DNA from: Rhodococcus sp. P-2
GTDB taxonomy: Bacteria; Actinomycetota; Actinomycetes; Mycobacteriales; Mycobacteriaceae
Assembly (NCBI RefSeq): GCF_016598535.1
Contig: NZ_CP066779.1
Coordinates: 5,640,053 to 5,704,052 of the forward strand
Reading direction: 5' to 3'
Length of the DNA: 64,000 nt
Both the position numbers and the translations under genes were made by a program. This document shows, one piece after another, positions 8,735 to 17,211 of this stretch. Positions within the stretch are counted from its first letter, which is position 1. Every line of letters begins with the position of its first letter. The notes beneath the pieces were generated by a model. It was not told the origin of the DNA, ran no database searches, and saw only the letters and a program-made list of their open reading frames with translations.

Positions 8735-10588
8735 TCAGTCCGTACTGGCAGCTTGCGCGTGGCCTTCTGCCGAGTCGGCGAACTCGGGTGTGTCGAACAC
8801 CTCTCCGCCCAGCGGATCGACGACCTTCGAATCCTCGGAGAAGTCGACGGCGCCGGTGTCCGGGTCGATGTTGACCGCATGGGCGGGAACTTCGTGCACC
8901 GCGACGAGCATGTGGGCGTCGGAGGGTTCCGTCGTGATCCCGTTTTGCGACGGGGTCAGACCGGCGAAGGTCGACGAGATCTTCAGATCGCGGAGCCGCT
9001 TCTCGGTGGGCTGTGGAACGTCGGTCGACGCCGGGGTATTGGTCGAAACTCGCAGGTAGCGCGGTGCCGAAGCGACCTCGTACCGGAACGCCTTCAGCAT
9101 CGACAGGCACGCGAGCACCATGATGACCGAGAACGGCACAGCGGTGGCGATGGCAACGGTCTGCAGCGCGGTCAGCGATCCACTGCCACCCACGATGAGG
9201 AGAACCGCGGCGGCGGCGCCCGACAGGAACGTCCAGTAGACGCGCGTGATCTTGGACGTCTCCAGGCTGCCACCCGTCGCGAGGATGTCGATGACGATCG
9301 AGCCGGAATCCGCGGACGTGACGAAGAAGAACACGATCACGACGATCGCGAGGACACTCGAAATCGTTCCGAGCGGAAGTCCGTCGAGAAGCGTGAACAG
9401 AGACGTGTTGGTGTCCACGGCGCCGGATGCGTCGAGCATCGTGCCCTCGTTGCGCTGACGCAGGATGCCGGAGTTACCGAAGATCGTGAACCACAGCGAA
9501 CCGACCAGCGTGGGGGCGAGCAGCACGCCGAAGACGAATTCGCGGATGGTGCGGCCGCGTGAGATGCGCGCGATGAACATGCCGACGAACGGTGCCCAGC
9601 TCATCCACCAACCCCAGTAGAAGATGGTCCATGCGCCCTGCCAGCCGTCCTCGGCGAACGGGGACGTGCGCAGCATCAGCTCGGGCAAGGCTTGGACGTA
9701 TCCGCCGAGGTTCTGCACCCACGACTGCATGAGGAACAGTGTCGGTCCCAGAATCAGGACGAACAGGGCCAGCGCTGCAGCGAGCATCATGTTGATGTTG
9801 GAGAGCCACTTGAGGCCCTTGGTGACGCCGGAGACCACCGAGAAGGTGGCCATGCCCGTCACGATGACGATGATGGTGATGACCAACCAGTTGTCGGTCT
9901 CCACCCAGCCGAGGTAGTCGAGGCCGGCCGAGATCTGCTGGACACCGAATCCCAGCGACGTAGCGACGCCGAACAACGTGCCGACGATGGCGACGACGTC
10001 GATGGCATGGCCGATCTTTCCTTCGATGCGAGCGCGTCCGAGGAGTGGCTCGAGCAGCCAACGGATCGACAGTGGACGACCCTTGCGGTAGGTCATGTAC
10101 GCCAGACCCAGACCGACGACGACGTAGATCGCCCATGCATGCAGGCCCCAGTGGAACAGCGTCAGTTCCATTGCTTGATTGGCCGCGGCATCCGTGGATC
10201 CGGCGATCTGCCCGGCGACGGGAGGAGTCACGTAGTGCGAAAGCGGTTCTGCTACCCCGTAGAACACGAGGCCGATACCCATGCCTGCGCTGAAGAGCAT
10301 CGCGAACCACGAGAGCATTCCGAACTCGGGCTGCTAGTCGTCGCGTCCCAATCGGATGTTGCCGATACGGCTGATTCCGCAGTAGAGAGCAAAAATCACG
10401 AATCCGGTCGCGGAGAGGATGTACCACCAGCCGACGCCGTCGCTGATCACGTTGTTGAGTGTTTCGAAAGCATCCGCGGCGGTTCCCGCGTAGATCACGG
10501 CAAAGGCGATCAGGGCAAAGATCACTATCGACGCGGGAATGAACACGGGTTTCCGTAGTTCACGCCACGCAGTTTTGACCGCAGTCAT
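8735..10588 (-). pseudogene. BCCT family glycine betaine/choline-type transporter, interrupted by in-frame TAG
   Basis: Read through, the gene would give about 617 residues with the twelve-helix fold of betaine-choline-carnitine transporters: GMGIGLVFYGVAEP, the Trp-rich segment FYWGWWMSWAPFVGMFIARISRG and a long acidic cytoplasmic tail (about the last 110 residues) of the kind that senses osmotic or ionic state in BetP relatives. At 10334-10336 (minus strand) a TAG sits between GRDD and QPEFGML, in the same frame on both sides; no frameshift is needed. The N-terminal piece (ATG 10588, good GAGGAG ribosome site) covers the first two helices; the remainder opens again at 10318. Either a true nonsense mutation, a sequencing error, or readthrough. 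If not read through, transport is lost. Confidence 0.85.
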
Positions 10589-11012
10589 TCCACTCCTCGA
10601 ACGTTCAGGCATTCACAGCGCCCGTCAGGGCGGCCACGTGTCACGCGTAGGTGGGCGTTTGGCTCACACCATCGCAGTCAAGACCGGGCTATTGCTTTGA
10701 AATTCAACGTAACGCCAAGGTTCGGTCAAACTCAACTGAGCGAATGATGCTGCACTGTCGCGAAAATTGTCGTGGGTAGACGCTGATTCTGTTGTAAATC
10801 GTTGAACAATAGTCGGATTGGGCTGTTCGTGGAACGCCGAAAGACGAATTCGATTGGTACGGTGAGCTGAATCGGTCGCGTCGACGCTCACCGATTGATC
10901 GCATCTGTCAAACTCGGCGAAACAGCCTGTCTGTCAGGTGGTTAACTCCTGGCGTGCTCGCTCGATCCCGGCAGCGAGAGCCGATACCTAACTGTGATTG
11001 TGATGGTCGCAA
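10589..11012. other. Intergenic region, no gene recognised
   Basis: About 420 bases upstream of the BCCT gene and downstream of the leftward L7/L12-like gene. It is less GC-rich than its surroundings near 10690-10860 and probably carries the osmotic promoter of the transporter. Short open frames on the minus strand here have no ribosome site or family resemblance. Confidence 0.35.
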
Positions 11013-11420
11013 CTATCCGTGCTGCGGGCCCTGTTCGCCTCGTTGGGCGTCGATCAGATCCATCGCATCCTTCAGGCCCAAGCCCGGATGTAGTTCGCGT
11101 AGTGCCTTGATTGCCGGAATGCGGTCGTCAGTCGACGCGAGTGCATTGCGGACGTCGTCGGTGGGTACTTCGGAGGGGGCAGTTGTCCCGCCCTGCCACG
11201 CCGGCTGCGGATTGTTCCTGGTTCGCCAGGCTTGGACGGTGCCGAAGGCAAATCCGACCGTCGCGAAAAGCCAGATCGCGAACCATACCCAATTCCAAGC
11301 TGTGGGTTCCGTGATGACTTTGTCGATGGCGCTTGGGCCGCAGAAAACGAGCAGCCAAGCCAGCGTGATCGTCTGCCACCATCGCTCAACACGCCTGCTC
11401 GGATTCCACCACTCGGCCAT
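11013..11420 (-). CDS. Small membrane protein with ribosomal L7/L12 C-terminal-like domain
   Basis: 135 residues. Two hydrophobic segments (about 15-35 and 44-62) are followed by a polar linker and a C-terminal stretch 'IPAIKALRELHPGLGLKDAMDLID', which matches the helix-turn pattern of the ribosomal protein bL12 C-terminal domain (K-x-IK-x-R-x-x-x-GLGLKEAKDLV). In bL12 this face contacts translational GTPases; membrane proteins that carry it occur in actinobacteria but their function is not known to me. It is divergent from the GerW-like gene with only 39 bases between, so they probably share a promoter region. Confidence 0.65.
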   Translation of the reverse strand: MAEWWNPSRRVERWWQTITLAWLLVFCGPSAIDKVITEPTAWNWVWFAIWLFATVGFAFGTVQAWRTRNNPQPAWQGGTTAPSEVPTDDVRNALASTDDRIPAIKALRELHPGLGLKDAMDLIDAQRGEQGPQHG

Positions 11421-11459
11421 CGATCGAGACTCGCACAGGGGTGCTGTTTCGGTGCGACG

Positions 11460-11786
11460 ATGGAGATCATGGAGATTCGTGATGCGGTGGAGCGATTTCG
11501 AGGGGAATCAGGGGTCTCGACGATCTTCGGAGAACCGCACCAGACCAGCGACGGAACGACGATCATCACGGTTTCGCGTCTGCATCGGCGGTGGCGCGGA
11601 GACCTCATACCGGTGCCAGTGGGGGTGTTCTCGATCCACGAGGGTGAGCCGTCGTGGTCACCGGCTGCCGATCACACCCGGGCGGCTCTGATGGGGGAGT
11701 TCATCGGGTTGGCGGCCGCCGTGATCGCGACTCTGGCCGTTCTACGTCGACCGCCCTGGCCTGATGTGACGATTCAGAAGGGGTGA
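11460..11786 (+). CDS. GerW/YtfJ-family-like small protein
   Basis: 108 residues from ATG 11460 (a second ATG lies at 11469). The N-terminal half contains 'VSTIFGEPHQTSDGTTIITVSRL', split here by its pattern: FGEP, a short turn, then DGTTII-VS, the signature of the GerW (YtfJ) family known from spore-forming bacteria and also present in non-sporulating actinobacteria. The C-terminus has one hydrophobic helix (about 80-97). The Gly-rich middle of canonical YtfJ is missing, so this is a shortened relative. The open frame extends upstream to 11232 but that part overlaps the divergent gene antisense and is not coding. Its last 13 bases overlap the end of a small convergent gene. Confidence 0.6.
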   Translation: MEIMEIRDAVERFRGESGVSTIFGEPHQTSDGTTIITVSRLHRRWRGDLIPVPVGVFSIHEGEPSWSPAADHTRAALMGEFIGLAAAVIATLAVLRRPPWPDVTIQKG

Positions 11787-11914
11787 CCCAGAATTACGCC
11801 GATCAGCTGGAACGGCATTGCCAGGAACATCGATCCGACATAGAGCGGATAGCGAATCGGATCGCCGGCGAGGTAACCCTCGGCGAGCCAGGCCATTACG
11901 TCTGCTGATCCCAT
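11774..11914 (-). CDS. Small single-pass membrane protein, unknown function
   Basis: 46 residues, beginning MGSADVMAWLAEGYLAGDP and ending in a hydrophobic stretch 'YVGSMFLAMPFQLIGVILG'. ATG at 11914 is preceded by a GAAGGGAAG ribosome site at good spacing, which is why I choose it over the longer open frame reaching 12208. Not recognised as a named family; one predicted membrane helix. Confidence 0.5.
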   Translation of the reverse strand: MGSADVMAWLAEGYLAGDPIRYPLYVGSMFLAMPFQLIGVILGHPF

Positions 11915-12211
11915 ATTCGTTACTTCCCTTCGCTGTTGCGGTTCACCGATGTTTTCGGCTGTGGGAGTTGTTTTGTTACAAGCGAACTCGAACGGGAGCA
12001 GATGCGATGGCAACGTCGACGCAGCAAACGTCGTCGAGGGCTGTTGGAGGCATTTCTCGGCGACCAACCGCTTCCGCTCGCTGACGACACGTCTGCTGAA
12101 CCTCCACCAGGACGCTGGACCAACTGATTCTGGGCACTTTGCCCCGTGTGGTCGTGAAATCGGTGCATTCTGCACATATCGGGTCGTTTTAGCGGCTTCT
12201 ACAGTCACTGC
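11915..12211. other. Intergenic region between two divergent genes
   Basis: About 297 bases holding the promoters of the leftward small membrane gene and the rightward SDR gene. Short open frames exist on both strands, none with a family resemblance; nothing else recognised. Confidence 0.35.
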
Positions 12212-12943
12212 ATGACAACTACACTTTCTCTTCTTTCAGGCAAGACCGTCGTCCTGATCGGCGGCGGAACGGGTATCGGGCTGCGAGTGGCGCAGCTTGC
12301 CGTCGACGCCGGCGCGCAGGTTGTGCTCGGTGGCCGAACCGCATCCAAACTCGAAGCAGCGGCCTCGCAGCTGGGTGAAGCCGCACACTGGTTCACCGTC
12401 GACACCTCGGACGACGACTCGGTGAAAGCGTTCTTCACCAACATCCCCAGCGTCGACGCGCTCTTCACCACGGCTGCCGATTACCAGGTCGGCTCATTTC
12501 GTGAACAGAGTGTCGAGGATGCGGCGTCGCCGTTCACATCGAAGTTCTGGGGGCAGTACCGCGTCGTGCACGCTGCACTCGACAAACTGACCCCTACCGC
12601 GTCGGTGGTCCTCATGTCCGGCGCTGCCAGTGTGCGGCCACCCGCGGCCGCTGCGGCGTATGTGGCAGCCAATGCGGCAATCGAGGGGCTCGGACGCGGG
12701 TTGGCGGTCGAGCTGTCGCCGATTCGCGTCAACACCGTCGCGCCCGGAACCATCGACGGGCATCTCTGGGCTCAGCGCCCGGCAGAGGTTCGGGAGGCGG
12801 CCTTCACGTGGAGTGCAGAGAACAACGTCCTCGGCCGCGTCGGGAACGAAGACGAGATCGCACAAGCAGTGTTCTATCTCTTCACCAACACGTACACAAC
12901 GGGTTCCACCCTCTACCCCGACGGCGGGTACGCGCTGCGCTAG
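12212..12943 (+). CDS. SDR family oxidoreductase with altered catalytic lysine
   Basis: 243 residues, the normal length of classical short-chain dehydrogenases. The nucleotide-binding loop GGGTGIG (17-23) and an Arg at 42 (GGRT) favour NADP(H). Serine 136 and Tyr150 fit the catalytic Ser/Tyr, but the YxxxK motif reads Y150-V-A-A-N154: the lysine that lowers the tyrosine pKa is Asn, and the NNAG motif is replaced by TTAAD. The C-terminal P-D-GG (YPDGG) is present. So the fold is intact while the active site is atypical; activity may be weak, different, or absent. It stands alone between a divergent small gene and the NCS1 operon. Substrate unknown. Confidence 0.82.
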   Translation: MTTTLSLLSGKTVVLIGGGTGIGLRVAQLAVDAGAQVVLGGRTASKLEAAASQLGEAAHWFTVDTSDDDSVKAFFTNIPSVDALFTTAADYQVGSFREQSVEDAASPFTSKFWGQYRVVHAALDKLTPTASVVLMSGAASVRPPAAAAAYVAANAAIEGLGRGLAVELSPIRVNTVAPGTIDGHLWAQRPAEVREAAFTWSAENNVLGRVGNEDEIAQAVFYLFTNTYTTGSTLYPDGGYALR

Positions 12944-13108
12944 ACCCGTGCCACATGACGACTGTGGAATCGCGACTGCGTGAAATCGAGACTGTGCGAA
13001 ATGCATTGTCGTAACACGAAGAAACGTCGATTCGCCCATAGGCGTGACCCCGGACACATTCGTACCGTCTTCTCCGAGAACACTTCCCAACTATTCGAGG
13101 AGTCCGTC

Positions 13109-14476
13109 ATGAACAAAGCATCGACAACCGCCGGCGGCGGCGAGGTGTCCGACGGTGACGACTACGCGCTCACCCGCGTACCCGACGAAGCACGGTATTC
13201 GTGGTTTTCGGTGGCAGTACAGCGATTCGGTCAGGTGTCGGCACTCGCGCAGTTCCTGCTCGGTGCGACGCTCGGTTACGGTATGACGTTCTGGAATGCC
13301 TTCTGGGCATTGACAGTCGGCGCGGTGATACTCGAAGTCGTCTGTATCTTCATCGGAATCATCGGAGTTCGTGAGGGGCTCAACACGTCGGTGGTCGCGC
13401 GCTGGTGCGGGTTCGGTCATGCAGGCTCGGCGGTGATCGGACTGGTGATCGGGGTCAGCCTGATCGGCTGGTTCGGCATCCAATCGGCCGTCTCTGCATC
13501 AGGGTTGCACGGGATCATGCCGTTCCTGCCGCAATGGGCGTGGGCTTTGGCTTTCGGTCTCCTGATCACTGCAATAGTCCTGCGCGGGTTCGGCTCCATG
13601 CAGCTGATCGCCAACATCACCGTTCCGCTGTTCCTGATCCTGGTGGGATGGGCCGTCATATCCGAACTACGTAATCACTCGCTGTCGGATCTGATGACAT
13701 CTGCTCCGGCCGGGCCGGAGCTCAGCTTTCTTGCGGGAACCACCATCGTCGCAGGCGGTTTCATAGCCGGCGCGGTGATCACACCCGACATGACGCGCTT
13801 CAATCGCACGGCAGGCGACGTCGTGAAGCAGACGCTCGTCGGAATCACGTTGGGTGAATACGTGATCGGGCTGACCGGCGTACTTCTCGCGCATGCCGTT
13901 CGCAGCTCCGACATCGCCACGATCATTCTCTCGTCGGTCGGCTGGGTCGGCGTTCTGATCATCGTTCTCGGCACCTTCAAGATCAACGACTGGAACCTCT
14001 ACAGTTCGGGTCTCGGCATCGTGAACTTCATCGACGTCGTGTTCGGTCGAAGGATCAACCGCGCCGTTGTCACGGCAGTTGTCGGCGTCACCGGTTCGGT
14101 CCTCGCCGCCGCCGGAATCCTGAACTCGTTCACCGACTTCCTGATCCTGTTGGGCGTAGGCTTCCCGCCCATTGCCGGGATCATGGTGGCGGAATACTTC
14201 ATCGTCAAGACCTGGCGCAAGGATCTGGACGAGAGTCGCACCGCCGGCACCCTACCGAGTTCGGCACCCACCTGGGTACCGGCCACGCTGGTGATCTGGA
14301 TAGTCTCGGCGCTGATCGGTCATTACAGCACCTTCGGACTGCCATCCATCAACGCGGTGGCCTCGGCATTTGTTCTCTATGTCGTCGCGGGTCGACTCGG
14401 CCTGATTCGCGGAGTCGGACGCACCGCAACCGAAGCGCCGCAGAAGCCTTCGGGCTCGTCTGCACTCACGCACTAG
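13109..14476 (+). CDS. NCS1 family nucleobase/hydantoin-type permease
   Basis: 455 residues from ATG 13109, preceded by CGAGGAG; the open frame upstream to 12980 is not needed. About twelve membrane helices, with the helix-1 pattern 'QFLLGATLGYGMTFWNAF', an intact 'GWFGIQ' segment in helix 3 and a helix-8 GTFKINDWNLYSSG motif typical of the cytosine permease (CodB) branch of NCS1 sodium/proton symporters, which carry cytosine, allantoin, hydantoins and related rings. It is the first gene of an apparent operon with a HyuA-like protein, two DUF917 proteins and a PucR regulator, so its substrate is probably the ring compound these enzymes process. Confidence 0.85.
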   Translation: MNKASTTAGGGEVSDGDDYALTRVPDEARYSWFSVAVQRFGQVSALAQFLLGATLGYGMTFWNAFWALTVGAVILEVVCIFIGIIGVREGLNTSVVARWCGFGHAGSAVIGLVIGVSLIGWFGIQSAVSASGLHGIMPFLPQWAWALAFGLLITAIVLRGFGSMQLIANITVPLFLILVGWAVISELRNHSLSDLMTSAPAGPELSFLAGTTIVAGGFIAGAVITPDMTRFNRTAGDVVKQTLVGITLGEYVIGLTGVLLAHAVRSSDIATIILSSVGWVGVLIIVLGTFKINDWNLYSSGLGIVNFIDVVFGRRINRAVVTAVVGVTGSVLAAAGILNSFTDFLILLGVGFPPIAGIMVAEYFIVKTWRKDLDESRTAGTLPSSAPTWVPATLVIWIVSALIGHYSTFGLPSINAVASAFVLYVVAGRLGLIRGVGRTATEAPQKPSGSSALTH

Positions 14477-14503
14477 CACTACAACTGTAGAAAGGAGTTC
14501 GCG

Positions 14504-16084
14504 ATGCGAATCGGAATCGACGTCGGCGGCACCAACACCGACGCAGTCCTGATGGACGGGACCACCGTCATCGGGCATGTCAAACACTCGACCAGCAAGG
14601 ACATCACCGGCGGAATCGGCGGAGCGCTGACGGCGCTGCAGCAGCAGTACTCGTTCTCTCCCAATGCTGTTCAAGCAGTGATGATCGGTACGACGCACTT
14701 TCTCAATGCTCTCATCGAGCAGCGCGGGCTTGCTCCCACCGCGGCGCTGCGACTGGGACTTCCGGCGACTGCCGCGCTGCCCCCGATGGTGGGGTGGCCG
14801 CGAGACCTGGTCTCCGCTGTGCAGGGAAGGCACTACCTCGCTCACGGTGGGCACGAGTTCGACGGTCGTCGTATCTCGCCGCTGGATCCCGACGAGATTC
14901 GTCGCCATGCTGCCGATATGGCTCGCAGTGGTACTCGTTCGGTCGCAATATCTTCGGTGTTCTCTCCGGTCAATCTCGAATGCGAGGTTGCTGCCGCTGA
15001 AATCATCCGAGAGGAACTCGGACCGGACGTCGCAATTTCGCTCTCGCACGAGATCGGTCGAGTGGGTCTGCTTCAACGCGAGAACGCGACCATCATCAAT
15101 GCTGCTCTGCGCGAGCTCGCCGATCACATCGTCGACGGACTCGCCCGTTCATTGGTCGAGCACGGCATCGTCGCACCGCTGTATCTGAGCCAGAACGACG
15201 GCACCTTGATGGACATCGAGTACGCAAGGCGTTATCCGGTAGCAACTTTCGCGTCGGGACCGACCAACTCCATGCGCGGTGCCGCTGTGCTGTCCGGTCT
15301 GGCGAGCTGTGCGGTGATCGACATCGGCGGAACCACCACGGACGTCGGTGTACTGACCAACGGTTTTCCGCGAGAAGCAACCACCGAGGTGACCGTGGCC
15401 GGGGTGCGGACCAATTTCCGTATGCCGGATGTGTTCTCGATCGGCATCGGCGGTGGTTCGTTGGTGGATGCAGACGGACTCACAGTGGGGCCCGGATCGG
15501 TGGGATATGAATTGGGTTCACGGGCACTCGTCTTCGGCGGAGACACGTTGACGGCCACCGACATCGCCGTCGCGGCAGGTTTGGCCGACGTTGGTGATCG
15601 CCATGCGGTGGCGCACCTCGACCGCGGCCTGGTGTCGACGGCGCTCGAACGGATCTCGCGGAGAGTCGCCGACGCCGTGGAGCAGATGCGAACCACGTCG
15701 GATCCGCTACCGGTAGTGGCGGTCGGGGGCGGATCGGTATTGCTGGAGCGTGAACTTCCCGGCCTGGGCACGGTGATTCGCCCTGAGCGTTTCGACGTCG
15801 CCAACGCGATCGGCGCCGCCATCGCGCAGGTCAGTGGTGAAGTCGATCGTGTCGAAGCGGTGCGGGACGGTCACCGTCACGTTCTTGCCGACGACGCCCG
15901 TCAAGAGGCGATCGATCGGGCGGTGGCCGCAGGCGCACGACCCGAGTCCGTGCAGATCGTGGAGTTCGACGAGGTCCCGATTCCGTACCTGCCGGGCAAC
16001 GCAACACGTATTCGAGTGAAGGCAGTCGGTGACCTGGCACTGCACAGTGGTCTGGTCTCCACCGGTCAGGAGGGCTCACGATGA
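14504..16084 (+). CDS. Hydantoinase/oxoprolinase family protein (HyuA-like)
   Basis: 526 residues with ATG after a strong AAAGGAG. It opens with RIGIDVGGTNTDAVL, the ATP-binding phosphate loop of the ASKHA fold found in HyuA/5-oxoprolinase, and has the second 'VIDIGGTTTDVGVL' motif near residue 270 and the 'GGGS' near 318 and 408. It is shorter than HyuA proper (about 680-700), lacking much of the C-terminal domain; this short form is the one found with DUF917 proteins. ATP-dependent opening of a hydantoin-like ring is the family reaction. No HyuB partner is present in the window. Its stop overlaps the next start (ATGA). Confidence 0.85.
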   Translation: MRIGIDVGGTNTDAVLMDGTTVIGHVKHSTSKDITGGIGGALTALQQQYSFSPNAVQAVMIGTTHFLNALIEQRGLAPTAALRLGLPATAALPPMVGWPRDLVSAVQGRHYLAHGGHEFDGRRISPLDPDEIRRHAADMARSGTRSVAISSVFSPVNLECEVAAAEIIREELGPDVAISLSHEIGRVGLLQRENATIINAALRELADHIVDGLARSLVEHGIVAPLYLSQNDGTLMDIEYARRYPVATFASGPTNSMRGAAVLSGLASCAVIDIGGTTTDVGVLTNGFPREATTEVTVAGVRTNFRMPDVFSIGIGGGSLVDADGLTVGPGSVGYELGSRALVFGGDTLTATDIAVAAGLADVGDRHAVAHLDRGLVSTALERISRRVADAVEQMRTTSDPLPVVAVGGGSVLLERELPGLGTVIRPERFDVANAIGAAIAQVSGEVDRVEAVRDGHRHVLADDARQEAIDRAVAAGARPESVQIVEFDEVPIPYLPGNATRIRVKAVGDLALHSGLVSTGQEGSR

Positions 16085-17205
16085 GTTGGACACTACGAAC
16101 GGCAGACCTCGACGACCTCGCCAGGGGCGCAGCTCTGTTGGGCACCGGCGGCGGTGGAGATCCGTTTGTCGGCAAGATGCTGGTCGCGCAGGCGCTCGGT
16201 GAAGCCGGTGAGATCACGATTCTGGATCCGGAGGAACTCGACGACGACGCGTGGGTGATCCCCGTCGCGCAGATGGGTGCACCGACCGTTGTGGTCGAGA
16301 AAATGCCGCGCGGAACGGAACCCGAGCTGGCACTGATCACATTGGAGCGGCACTCGGGGCGAACCGCGGATGCGACGATGCCGATGGAGTGCGGGGGAAT
16401 CAATTCGATGATCCCGTTGCTGGTGGCCGCACGGCGCGGACTTCCGGTTATCGATGCCGACGGGATGGGACGGGCATTTCCTCAGCTCGAAATGGAAACC
16501 TTTTCGGTGTACGGGATTTCGGCCAGCCCGCTCGCCATGGCGAACGAGCACGACGAGGTGGCGATCTTCGACACCGGCAGCGACAACAGCAGATTGGAAG
16601 GTCTCGCCCGCGGGGTGACGTCGAGGTTCGGGGGGATGGCGCACATCGCTCAGTACTCGATGACGGGTGCAGATGTGAAGCGCACGGCTATCCCACGAAC
16701 TCTGTCATTGGCCCTGACCATCGGTCGGTCCATCAGGCTTTCGCGTGAGCAGCGGGTGGACCCCGTCCAGGCACTGGTGGACAGTCTGTCCGACACGCTC
16801 TACGGATACGGGCGAGTTCTCTTTCACGGCAAGGTGATCGATGTCGACCGGCGAACCGATGAGGGGTTCGCTCGGGGTTCGGTGCGGATCGCCGGCGTCG
16901 GAGACGAAGAGCTGGAAGTCCAGTTCCAGAACGAGAATCTGATCGCCCTGCATTCCGGAGTACTGCATTCCGGAGTGCTGGTGGCCATCGTGCCTGACTT
17001 GATCTGCATCGTCGAGGCCGACACTGCCGAACCCATCACCACCGAGGGCTTGCGGTACGGGCAGCGCGTCGCGGTCATCGGGATCGCGACTCCACCCATC
17101 ATGAGAACACCCGAGGCACTGGCGGTCTTCGGTCCGGCGAGTTTCGGACTCGATCGGCCGTTCCGGCCGGTGGAGACGCTCGAGCAACCCGTGCTGGCAG
17201 AATAA
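16081..17205 (+). CDS. DUF917 (S-methyl-thiohydantoin desulfurase-type) protein, first copy
   Basis: 374 residues. The N-terminal 'ALLGTGGGGDPFVGK' and the 'GGINSMIPLLVAARRGLPVIDADGMGRAFPQ' region (read as GGINS and DADGMGRAFP) are hallmarks of DUF917, a family that accompanies HyuA-like proteins and that Pfam, as I recall, associates with S-methyl-thiohydantoin desulfurase. The start overlaps the HyuA-like stop. Near residue 291 it has a five-residue duplication (LHSGV twice) not present in the second copy; see the repeat feature. Role: processing of the hydantoin-like substrate in concert with its neighbour; exact reaction unknown. Confidence 0.85.
   Translation: MSWTLRTADLDDLARGAALLGTGGGGDPFVGKMLVAQALGEAGEITILDPEELDDDAWVIPVAQMGAPTVVVEKMPRGTEPELALITLERHSGRTADATMPMECGGINSMIPLLVAARRGLPVIDADGMGRAFPQLEMETFSVYGISASPLAMANEHDEVAIFDTGSDNSRLEGLARGVTSRFGGMAHIAQYSMTGADVKRTAIPRTLSLALTIGRSIRLSREQRVDPVQALVDSLSDTLYGYGRVLFHGKVIDVDRRTDEGFARGSVRIAGVGDEELEVQFQNENLIALHSGVLHSGVLVAIVPDLICIVEADTAEPITTEGLRYGQRVAVIGIATPPIMRTPEALAVFGPASFGLDRPFRPVETLEQPVLAE
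16948..16977 (+). repeat. 15-bp tandem duplication inside the DUF917 gene
   Basis: Two adjacent units CTGCATTCCGGAGT(A/G), identical in 14 of 15 bases, encode LHSGV-LHSGV. The paralogous gene downstream has only one unit's worth of residues between the equivalent 'NENL' and 'VPDL' positions, so this is an in-frame slippage product. Confidence 0.8.
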
Positions 17206-17211
17206 CGAGCC

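Noticed and set aside
10334..10336. TAG in the BCCT gene as a pyrrolysine codon
   Set aside because: No pyrrolysine machinery is visible in the window and BCCT transporters have no such residue; nonsense mutation or error is simpler.
10664..10891. 75-codon open frame in the BCCT upstream gap
   Set aside because: No ribosome site, no recognisable motif, and composition unlike neighbouring genes.
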